From Bacillus sp. RO1 (GTDB lineage: Bacteria > Bacillota > Bacilli > Bacillales > Bacillaceae_I): DNA of 64,000 nucleotides. The notes below the pieces were generated by a model that was not told where the DNA came from, did not search any database, and was given only the letters and a program-made list of their open reading frames with translations. The stretch covers positions 1 through 64,000 of the forward strand of contig NZ_JAAZWB010000092.1 of assembly GCF_012524115.1 (NCBI RefSeq), written 5' to 3'. A program made the position numbers and the translations under genes. Below, one piece after another: positions 57,182 through 64,000 of the stretch (position 1 is the first letter of the stretch; each line of letters starts with the position of its first letter).

Positions 57182-58027
57182 TTGTTGAACAGTGGATTAG
57201 TGCTTGAAGGCGGAGGTATGCGCGGAGTATATACTGCCGGAATTTTAGAATATTTTATGGAAAAGGACTTATACTTTCCATATGTGATTGGTGTTTCTGC
57301 AGGAGCTTGTATGGCAGCTTCCTATCTATCCAGACAGCCAGGTAGAAACAAAAAGGTAAATATCGACTTCGTTGGAGACCCTAGATACCTTTCCTATCGT
57401 AACTTTTGGAAAAAACGACAGATGTTTGATATGGATTTTTTATTTGATGAAATTCCGAATAAACTTGTTCCTTATGACTATGAGACATTCTTGAACAGAA
57501 CAGAGCAGTTTGTGGTCGTAACGACGGATTGCCTGACCGGTGAACCCATCTATTACAACATGGATCAACATGGAGAAGATATGCTCCAACTTATACGTGC
57601 ATCAAGCTCTCTTCCCTTTGTTGCACCAAGTGTTGCCTATCAAGACAAAATGCTCTTAGACGGAGGAATCATTGATCCTATCCCTTTAAAAAAAGCTCAA
57701 AAAGATGGATTTGAGAAAAATGTGGTCATTTTGACGAAACCTGTTGGCTACAAAAAGAAAGCAAGCAGATTTTCTTCCCTTTTTAAATACAAGCCGTATC
57801 CAATTATCTCAGAACGTCTTCAGACACGTTATAAGCTATATAATGACACATTGGACTATGTGGCATCGGAGAAGAATACTGGCTCTACCTTTGTTTTTCA
57901 GCCGAGCAAGCCTTTACCTGTAGGCAGAATGGAACGAAAAAAAGATCGTCTTCAAGCACTATATGAGCTAGGGTACGAAGATGCAGAAAAAAACTACAAG
58001 GCACTACAAGAATTTTTACAAAACTAA
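57182..58027 (+). CDS. Patatin-like phospholipase
   Basis: A 281-aa serine acyl hydrolase. The oxyanion loop is EGGGMRGVYTAG (9-20), the nucleophile Ser39 is in GVSAG and the catalytic Asp160 is in LLDGGIIDP, forming a Ser-Asp dyad. Cytosolic, of the YjjU/RssA type. The start is a TTG (57182 or 57185) after agaggga. An MFS pump gene follows within 20 nt. Confidence 0.87.
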   Translation: MLNSGLVLEGGGMRGVYTAGILEYFMEKDLYFPYVIGVSAGACMAASYLSRQPGRNKKVNIDFVGDPRYLSYRNFWKKRQMFDMDFLFDEIPNKLVPYDYETFLNRTEQFVVVTTDCLTGEPIYYNMDQHGEDMLQLIRASSSLPFVAPSVAYQDKMLLDGGIIDPIPLKKAQKDGFEKNVVILTKPVGYKKKASRFSSLFKYKPYPIISERLQTRYKLYNDTLDYVASEKNTGSTFVFQPSKPLPVGRMERKKDRLQALYELGYEDAEKNYKALQEFLQN

Positions 58028-58047
58028 GATAGAAACTGGTGAGACAA

Positions 58048-59409
58048 ATGGCATTACATGCTGCCGATCTTAAAGATCTAGAACAACCCGTAATACAAGA
58101 AAATAAAATCATCCTTATCTGGAGCGCCACCGTTTGGCTTGTTGTCATGAATACGACCATGTTCAACGTTGCCTTGCCAAGTGTATTGAGCGAGCTGAGC
58201 CTATCCTCCTCCACTGCTTCTTGGATTGTATCTGGCTATTCCATCGTTTTCGCCATTGCAACTTTGACATATAGCAGATTATCGGATTTTTTACCGATTA
58301 GAAAGTTGCTGAGCACAGGACTTGGCTTATTGGCCATTTCATCGATTATCGGTTTCTTTTCCCAAGATTTCATCTGGTTATTGGCCGCAAGACTATTGCA
58401 AGCGGCAGGTGCCGGTGCTGTCCCGGGGCTCGCGATGGTGTTGGCGGGAAGATACATCCCTATTTCCAGAAGAGGAAAAGCGATGGCGTTCATCTCTTCT
58501 GCCGCCTCCCTTGGATTTGGACTTGGCCCGGTAATCGGGGGACTGATCACTCAATACTTGGGCTGGCATTATCTTTTTGTCGTGACAGGATTCGTTTTAC
58601 TGTTACTGCCACTGTTTCGAAAGCTATTACCTCATGAAGAAACGGAAAAAATCAAATTTGACTACCTTGGTGGTCTGTTAATTGGTATTTGCGTAACAGG
58701 ACTTTTACTATACCTTTCCACTTTTAAGATACCAATTTTACTGGTGAGTATTGCAGCACTCTTGTGGCTATGGCGTCATATACACAAGGTTTCTACGCCC
58801 TTCATCCAACCTGCATTGTTAAAAAACGGGCAGTTTGTGAAACTGTTAGGTATTGGATTTGGTGCATTTGTCACGCATTTCTCCGCGTTGTTTTTAATGC
58901 CCATTATGTTGGCAGTGATATTCAACAAGGAACCGGCAACTATTGGCTTGCTTATCTTTCCCGGTGCAATTCTTTCTGCTATCGCCGCTCAATTTATCGG
59001 CAGATTCATCGACCGCTTTGGCAATATCCCACTGATTTTGTTCGGTCAGGTGTTATTAATCATCTCCACATTATCATTTGCGTTGCTCGGGAACTTTTCC
59101 CCTTATGTGATTTTGGTTACCTATATGTTCATGAGTACAGGATTTTCAGCACTCACATCAAGTATTTCCAATGAGATATCAAGGATTTTGGATAAGTCGG
59201 AGCTTGGTGCAGGCATGGGGATTGCCCAGCTTGTCCAGTTTTTCGGGGGTGCCTTTGGAGTTGCATTGACTGGATTGTTGATTGTGTGGCAAGGGGACTT
59301 ACCAGTGGAAGAGATATACCGCAATATTTTCCTTGGGGTTACAGGAATATTGTTACTGACTTCAGTTGTGTTTTATCTGTATAAAAGAAGGAAAGGGAGA
59401 CAGTCTTAA
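58048..59409 (+). CDS. MFS drug efflux transporter (DHA2-like)
   Basis: A 453-aa transporter with about 13-14 membrane helices. Motif A reads SRLSDFLPIRKLL, motif C GLGPVIGGLI, and N-terminal MFNVALPSVLSEL is typical of TetA(L)/QacA-type pumps. The substrate is unknown. It is in one transcript with the patatin gene (12-20 nt gap). A GTG at 58039 is an alternative start. Confidence 0.82.
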   Translation: MALHAADLKDLEQPVIQENKIILIWSATVWLVVMNTTMFNVALPSVLSELSLSSSTASWIVSGYSIVFAIATLTYSRLSDFLPIRKLLSTGLGLLAISSIIGFFSQDFIWLLAARLLQAAGAGAVPGLAMVLAGRYIPISRRGKAMAFISSAASLGFGLGPVIGGLITQYLGWHYLFVVTGFVLLLLPLFRKLLPHEETEKIKFDYLGGLLIGICVTGLLLYLSTFKIPILLVSIAALLWLWRHIHKVSTPFIQPALLKNGQFVKLLGIGFGAFVTHFSALFLMPIMLAVIFNKEPATIGLLIFPGAILSAIAAQFIGRFIDRFGNIPLILFGQVLLIISTLSFALLGNFSPYVILVTYMFMSTGFSALTSSISNEISRILDKSELGAGMGIAQLVQFFGGAFGVALTGLLIVWQGDLPVEEIYRNIFLGVTGILLLTSVVFYLYKRRKGRQS

Positions 59410-59530
59410 TGGATACCTTTTGCTTAATGAAGTAGCGATATTTCTCATCTTCGGTGCCAAAACACTATAGAACTATTCGATTCTGGCATCGCTCAGCTAC
59501 GAATGCTGAACAAGTAGGATTTATTGAAAA

Positions 59531-59579
59531 GAAAAGCCTGCGACCTTTCGCTGAAAAGCGTTGGCCGCAGGCTTTATTA
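59531..59579. terminator. Bidirectional terminator between the MFS and yteA genes
   Basis: aagcctgcg and cgcaggctt form a perfect 9-bp stem with an inner tgaaaagcg hairpin, flanked by A- and T-runs. Bases 59410-59530 show no gene. Confidence 0.78.
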
Positions 59580-59595
59580 TTGGTTATAAGAAATA

Positions 59596-59970
59596 TTAAT
59601 CCCCTTTATCAAACTTCTCCTGCGCTTGTGCAGTTCGTTTCGCATATGGCAGCGCTTCAAGCCGCTCATAAGGGATCTCTTCCCCAGTATCGACACAAAT
59701 ACCATACGTTCCTTCTTCTATTCTAGCTAATGCTTCGTCAATCTCACCTATCAATTTTTCATCTATTTGTTCAAAGGTTTGTTCCTGTTCTCTTTCGACT
59801 CTCTCCGCGTTACCTTCTGCTAAGTGGTTACCGATCCCTGTAGTGATTTCTCCAGAAGATTCGCGCATGGACTCGTCCAATAAACTGTTTTCCTGCTTTT
59901 CTTCTATGCTCTCTTTCATCTTTTCCAGTTTAGTTTGTAGTGTTTTCTGCTCTTCTTTTGTTAATGTCAT
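59596..59970 (-). CDS. yteA: DksA/TraR-like protein without zinc ligands (YteA-like)
   Basis: A 124-aa protein: N-terminal coiled coil (residues ~1-75) and the C-terminal DksA-type segment GTYGICVDTGEEIPYERLEALPYAKRTAQAQ. Only one of the four usual zinc cysteines is left, as in Bacillus YteA/YocK. The LEALPYAKR helix is intact. It may bind the RNA polymerase secondary channel; role unknown. Confidence 0.82.
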   Translation of the reverse strand: MTLTKEEQKTLQTKLEKMKESIEEKQENSLLDESMRESSGEITTGIGNHLAEGNAERVEREQEQTFEQIDEKLIGEIDEALARIEEGTYGICVDTGEEIPYERLEALPYAKRTAQAQEKFDKGD

Positions 59971-60037
59971 ATCTATCTACTCCCTTCATCTAGTGAAGGT
60001 ATACCCTTAGGAGCACCGAATAAAACAAACCGGTATT

Positions 60038-60925
60038 CTAGGATAAAATGTCTGCTAGGGCTTTTTCGATCTTAGGATACTTGAATTGATAGCCTTCTTT
60101 TTCTAACCTTTCCGGAATGACCCATCTGCTTTTTAAAATTAATTCTGGTTCGGTCCTGATGATAACAGCACCAATCTCGAGCATCCATCTTGGGGATGGC
60201 AACCCAATCTTTTTATTCATTATCCCTCTCATCTCAGCCATGAATTGCTTGTTAGAGATAGGATTCGGAGCAGAGCAATTGAACACTCCCTGCAAGTCTT
60301 TTCTATCTCTAATGAAAAGCATGATTCGATAAACATCCTCTATATGTATCCAGCTGAACTTTTGTGTACCAGGTCCCTGAATTCCACCCAGTCCAAATGT
60401 GACAAGGTTTTTAAATGGAGTCATCACACCACCATCTTTTCCTAGGACTATGGCAATCCGCAATGCCGCTTGTCTTGTTTGTGGCAAGTTAAAATCAAAA
60501 AAAGACTTCTCCCACGCTTTTGCAACCTCTACGGAAAAACCCTCTCCTATCTCACCGGTTGTTTCCGTCATCGGTCTGTCCTCAGCATGTCGGTAAATAG
60601 TCGCAGTACTAGAGTTAATCCATAATCCAGGAGGGTTAGAAACAGACTCAATAGCTTCCCCAAGAATTCTGGTTGTCTCTGTCCTTGAATCAAAAATCTC
60701 TTGTTTATTTTTCTCATTATAGCGGCAATCAACCGATTTTCCAGCCAGATTAATAATCAGCTCGGCATTATCGATCGCAGCTTTAATTCCTTTAATATCC
60801 GTCCAAGCAACGTGTTGAGGCTTCCTTGAAATAATGATAACTTCATAGTTTTGTTGTATAAACTGCTTTTCTAGATATTGACCGATGAATCCGGTTCCTC
60901 CTGCGAGGACAACTTTTTTCTTCAA
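60038..60925 (-). CDS. NAD-dependent epimerase of the TIGR01777 type
   Basis: A 295-aa extended short-chain dehydrogenase fold: GGTGFIGQYL at 9-18, NLAGKSVDCRYNEKNKQEI, LRIAIVLGKDGG, FSWIHIEDVYR and the VFNCSAPNPISNKQF segment mark the SulA/YfcH-like family, with B. subtilis YfhF as counterpart. Substrate unknown. Monocistronic. Confidence 0.85.
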   Translation of the reverse strand: MKKKVVLAGGTGFIGQYLEKQFIQQNYEVIIISRKPQHVAWTDIKGIKAAIDNAELIINLAGKSVDCRYNEKNKQEIFDSRTETTRILGEAIESVSNPPGLWINSSTATIYRHAEDRPMTETTGEIGEGFSVEVAKAWEKSFFDFNLPQTRQAALRIAIVLGKDGGVMTPFKNLVTFGLGGIQGPGTQKFSWIHIEDVYRIMLFIRDRKDLQGVFNCSAPNPISNKQFMAEMRGIMNKKIGLPSPRWMLEIGAVIIRTEPELILKSRWVIPERLEKEGYQFKYPKIEKALADILS

Positions 60926-61030
60926 GGGTGTTCCTCTTTTCTAATCATTTTTAAATGGCCAGCAATTATTCAAGCTCCCTCATCAGCTTTAGGGGTTTCC
61001 TTCTTTCACCATAGTCAGAACGTGTTATTA

Positions 61031-61882
61031 TCAAACTCTTTTTTTACGAAACTCCCATTTCTCCAATGCTTTTTGAAGAGTAGAGTAAATAGTGATATGG
61101 GAGAAATCAAGTCCAAGATGGATGGCTGTTTGTGCTACTTCTGGGCGAACACCTGTTATAATGCTTTTTACTCCAATCAGCTCTAAAGCGGTGACAACGA
61201 TAAATAACTGATTGGCTACCATGGTATCTACAATAGGAACACCTGATAAATCGATGACAAGGCAATTTACATTCTTTTCCTGACACTGTTTAAGGCTTGT
61301 TTCTGTAATAACTTTCGCTCTTTGTGTATCAATGCTTCCTATCAATGGAAGAACACTGATTTCATTCGTCAATTTTATAATTGGCGAACTTAACTCTGAT
61401 ATCATTTCTTGTTGAGCCAAGAGTGTCGCTCGGTGATAAGCTGTATAGGTTGCAACGAATTCTTCGATAACATTATCAAACGCATAATGGAAAAGGTTAG
61501 ACCAGGTTAACAGCTTCTCAGGAGTAATCGAGTTGGTAGGTTCTGATGCAAATTCATTAATTTTTTTCCAGTAAATTTGACGGAACACTTTAAACTGAGG
61601 AATGATTTCATTTAATTCCGTATTGGTGGAAACTCTATCCTTCGCAACATCAGAAGCCCATTGTTTAATAGCATCATAGTTGGATTCCGTATCAGCATTG
61701 ATGAAAATTTGAGCAATAGTTGTAATGAACTTCTTGTTTTGGGTACGTAACTTCTCACCAATGATAGGAGCAGTACTTGAATAGATACTACCTTCCTTTG
61801 CTTTTTTAGACTGGAACCAAGAGTTAGTCAAGGAATCCGTATTATTTACAATAAAATCATGTAATGCCACGTTCTTTTCCAT
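61031..61882 (-). CDS. RsbR-type stressosome co-antagonist
   Basis: A 283-aa protein with an N-terminal non-heme globin-like sensor domain (residues ~1-145) and a C-terminal STAS domain (~155-280). The likely RsbT phosphorylation Thr residues lie in LPLIGSIDTQRAKVI and GVPIVDTMVANQL. Similar to B. subtilis RsbRB-RD. It would join the stressosome that controls sigma-B. No rsb operon nearby. Confidence 0.87.
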   Translation of the reverse strand: MEKNVALHDFIVNNTDSLTNSWFQSKKAKEGSIYSSTAPIIGEKLRTQNKKFITTIAQIFINADTESNYDAIKQWASDVAKDRVSTNTELNEIIPQFKVFRQIYWKKINEFASEPTNSITPEKLLTWSNLFHYAFDNVIEEFVATYTAYHRATLLAQQEMISELSSPIIKLTNEISVLPLIGSIDTQRAKVITETSLKQCQEKNVNCLVIDLSGVPIVDTMVANQLFIVVTALELIGVKSIITGVRPEVAQTAIHLGLDFSHITIYSTLQKALEKWEFRKKRV

Positions 61883-61970
61883 AAAAAGCCCCTTATTTAA
61901 TTTATTTTAGTATATTATAACGCTTTCAGACAGGAAGAGCACTACCCTGATACGATCTAGTATATTGTTG

Positions 61971-62849
61971 TTAAGATACAACAACTTCTTTCATCTTCCT
62001 AGCTATCAACGTCCAAGCCTCTTCCGCTTTTTCCTTTGGGCCTAAGTGGGTAAACGCATGGAAACAGTCTTTATATAGCTCATATTGTACGTCTACCCCC
62101 GCTGCTTTTAATTTCTCAGCATAACATTCGGCCTCTGGTTTAAATGCGTCATGCTCGGCATTCAGAATAAGTGCAGGAGCTAAGCGCTCACTAACATCAG
62201 CTAGGACAGGGGAGGCAAGTGGATGGCCAGCATGTTCTTTTTCAGGTAAATAACACATGTTAATAAAATTTGCTACTTGAGGATATCGAGAACGCCACCG
62301 ATCTGGTTCTGGTTTATCTGCGTGCGAGGTAACAAAGTCCAGCATTGGACAAGAAAGCACTTGGAGAAGTGGCTGATTGTCCCCTTTCTCTTCAAGGTAT
62401 AGACATAGCGCAGCTGCGATATTTGCACCTGAACTTTGGCCGCCAACCATGACTTTTTCTACATCAATATTTAACTCATCCGCTCTACTTTTCAACCATT
62501 GAATGATGTCATAGCCCTGTTCAATCGGTTTAGGAAAACGATACTCCGGTGCTTTCACATAATCAACATTAACAACAACACATTCTGCTTGATTACAAAG
62601 GAAGCGACAATAAGGGTCATCCATTTCACTATTGTTCATAATAAATGCCCCACCATGGAAGTTAAGGTAAACAGGGAGGTTCTTTTGGTTGGCTTTTAGG
62701 GGATAATATAACGATATTTTAGTACGGTTGACAGATGTTTCAATTAACACATCTTTTTTCATTTTTATCTTCTGCAGAGGTACCATTGGTGTTTTTAACG
62801 CTTTATTAGGTAAGAGGCGTAGTAATTTTGCGATAACAGACGTGAACAT
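61971..62849 (-). CDS. Hormone-sensitive-lipase family esterase
   Basis: A 292-aa alpha/beta hydrolase. The oxyanion motif is HGGAF (65-69), the nucleophile Ser139 is in GGQSSG, Asp is in NAEHDAFKPE and His in DCFHAFTHLG near residue 265. Cytosolic carboxylesterase of the HSL/AB hydrolase 3 type; substrate unknown. Confidence 0.87.
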   Translation of the reverse strand: MFTSVIAKLLRLLPNKALKTPMVPLQKIKMKKDVLIETSVNRTKISLYYPLKANQKNLPVYLNFHGGAFIMNNSEMDDPYCRFLCNQAECVVVNVDYVKAPEYRFPKPIEQGYDIIQWLKSRADELNIDVEKVMVGGQSSGANIAAALCLYLEEKGDNQPLLQVLSCPMLDFVTSHADKPEPDRWRSRYPQVANFINMCYLPEKEHAGHPLASPVLADVSERLAPALILNAEHDAFKPEAECYAEKLKAAGVDVQYELYKDCFHAFTHLGPKEKAEEAWTLIARKMKEVVVS

Positions 62850-63013
62850 CAGCTAATCCTCACTTTCATTATCTTCTACCATATTATTCATTCTTAAGAC
62901 GATGTCGTGTGGTTGTGAATAGAGTTGAATTAATTATGATCCATTTTTTAAAAAGTGTAACTTTTACATTATAAAAACGTACATAATAAGAGTTTCTATT
63001 GAGGAGGAAGATC

Positions 63014-63439
63014 ATGTTTAGAGTAGGCAGTATTTTTATTCCAGTTACAAACATTAAAGAATCAACAGAATGGTATGAAAAGTTTCTTGGTGCAAAGATG
63101 ATTGATAGTTGGGGAGATGGTGTTGGATTTTATTTATCAACAGGACCAACACAATTAGCCTTGGTAAAGGTGGAATCCCCACAGCCTACTGAGTTCAGAA
63201 CCCATGGTGATCAGAAAAATGGCTATTTTAATTTTGTTGTTGATGATATTGAGAAAACCCATCAACATTTTAAAACTAATGGTATAGTTACCTCTGAGAT
63301 AGATGATTTTGGAGGAATGAAGTTTTTTGATTTCTTTGACCTAGATGGTAACCCATTTAGTGTGGTAAATGAAGTCGTCGGCTCCCCCTACCATTCAGAT
63401 AATGTCAGAAAAATGCAGGAACGCGACATAAAAAATTAA
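63014..63439 (+). CDS. VOC/glyoxalase family protein
   Basis: A 141-aa single-VOC-domain protein: VGSIFIPVTNIKESTEWYEKFLGAKM at the start and FFDFFDLDGNPFSVVNEV at the end. It may be a lyase, dioxygenase or resistance-type fold. The ATG at 63014 is 6 nt from aggagg; a TTG at 62999 precedes that site. Confidence 0.8.
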   Translation: MFRVGSIFIPVTNIKESTEWYEKFLGAKMIDSWGDGVGFYLSTGPTQLALVKVESPQPTEFRTHGDQKNGYFNFVVDDIEKTHQHFKTNGIVTSEIDDFGGMKFFDFFDLDGNPFSVVNEVVGSPYHSDNVRKMQERDIKN

Positions 63440-63456
63440 TAAATAGTGAAAAAGAA

Positions 63457-63490
63457 TTACCATTCTATTAAGATAGGTAATTCTTTTTAG
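63457..63490 (+). terminator. Terminator of the VOC gene
   Basis: aaagaattacc and ggtaattcttt form an 11-bp stem with a T-run. Confidence 0.83.
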
Positions 63491-63536
63491 AATTTAATTT
63501 GAAAGACAGAATAATATATCCAAATTGCTTTTGGGT

Positions 63537-63881
63537 TCAATGATGTGACACTAATTTATTATTTCTTACCTTTTTTTCGAGAAATACAGGTGCTAGATTT
63601 ATTAATATAGAAACAATTGTCAAAAACCATAATGCCATCTCCATACCAGGTACTACATCCTCAATAGCTGCCCAATCTTTCACTTCTACCCAATCCGATA
63701 CAAGACTGTATTCTGCACAAAGTGTTAATGCTGTAAATGACAAAGCTAGTGCCATGAAAAGCTTATAATCCTTTCCTAATGCGAACATATAAAGATTAAT
63801 ACAAGTTACTACTATTGCAACGACCCCTAATATTACCCACACAGCTATTCCCCCATATATATATCTGTTTATAGCGTTCAT
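63537..63881 (-). CDS. Three-helix membrane protein, unknown
   Basis: From the ATG at 63881 it is 114 aa with three membrane helices (GGIAVWVILGVVAIVVTCI, LFMALALSFTALTLCAEY, MALWFLTIVSILINLAPVF). No good ribosome binding site is seen; the frame extends upstream to a TTG at 63920. Family not recognised. Confidence 0.55.
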   Translation of the reverse strand: MNAINRYIYGGIAVWVILGVVAIVVTCINLYMFALGKDYKLFMALALSFTALTLCAEYSLVSDWVEVKDWAAIEDVVPGMEMALWFLTIVSILINLAPVFLEKKVRNNKLVSHH

Positions 63882-63966
63882 TAATGTTCTACCATAACCT
63901 GCTAGATTGCTTAATACCAATTATTTCAAAAATGAGTGATAAACTCAATCTTTTCTGTTCATTAAA

Positions 63967-64000
63967 ATAAAAAATCACGCTCTTTTATAAACGTGATTTC
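63967..64000. terminator. Hairpin at the window end
   Basis: aaatcacg and cgtgattt form a stem with a 12-nt loop, after an A-run. The flanking gene lies outside the window. Confidence 0.55.

Overview
This window looks like chromosomal DNA from a low-GC, spore-forming member of the Bacillaceae. The evidence is the Bacillus-type ilv-leu, tre and nag loci, a SpoIIP homologue, Bacillus-style Zur, Fur, CodY, CcpA (cre), TreR and NagR sites, AGGAGG-type ribosome binding sites and many U-tailed hairpin terminators. No rRNA, tRNA, phage, CRISPR or transposase gene was found. The species is not assigned.

Layout. 1-2.0 kb: oligoendopeptidase pepF. 2.2-2.6 kb: a 52-bp tandem repeat array. 2.7-9.0 kb: a trehalose/oligosaccharide PTS operon (stand-alone EIIA, treP, an oligo-1,6-glucosidase, treA, treR) with two TreR-type operators and a cre-like site. 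9-24 kb: mostly minus-strand housekeeping genes: a secreted ComEC-like nuclease-fold protein, a membrane alpha/beta hydrolase, panF-yhdT, an acyl-CoA dehydrogenase, a D,D-carboxypeptidase, an M2-type peptidase and several acetyltransferases. 24.2-26.9 kb: plus-strand nagA-nagB-nagR behind a paired operator. 27-40 kb: LysM-CAP protein, ThrE-type exporter pair, YdcF, YhfK, a nucleotidyltransferase, a spoIIP cluster with two start-site oddities, Zur-controlled zagA, a glycosyltransferase, maa, a nucleoside hydrolase, a CdsA-like protein and a lipoprotein. 41.1-42.0 kb: a second, larger 52-bp repeat array. 42.0-54.8 kb: the complete isoleucine/valine/leucine pathway (ilvE-ilvD-ilvB-ilvN-ilvC-leuA-leuB-leuC-leuD, preceded by ilvA). 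54.9-64 kb: fhuF and a Fur-box siderophore-binding lipoprotein, a patatin, an MFS pump, a DksA-like protein, an epimerase, an RsbR-type stressosome protein, an esterase and a VOC protein.

How the parts fit. The ilvE leader has a clear sigma-A promoter, an adjacent CodY-type box and two upstream cre sites. It also holds a ykkC-class aptamer, which in front of branched-chain amino acid genes is expected to be the ppGpp-sensing subtype. No T-box was seen. Three copies of a dispersed ~130-bp repeat sit in gaps inside this operon.

Most notable non-coding structure: two distant tandem arrays share an exact 52-bp period, a purine-rich core and a hairpin module whose arms differ between arrays but stay self-complementary. 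52 bp is close to five helical turns. Two MITE-like elements, one with an 8-bp target duplication, carry the same core inside different terminal inverted repeats, and each sits just upstream of a gene's ribosome binding site.
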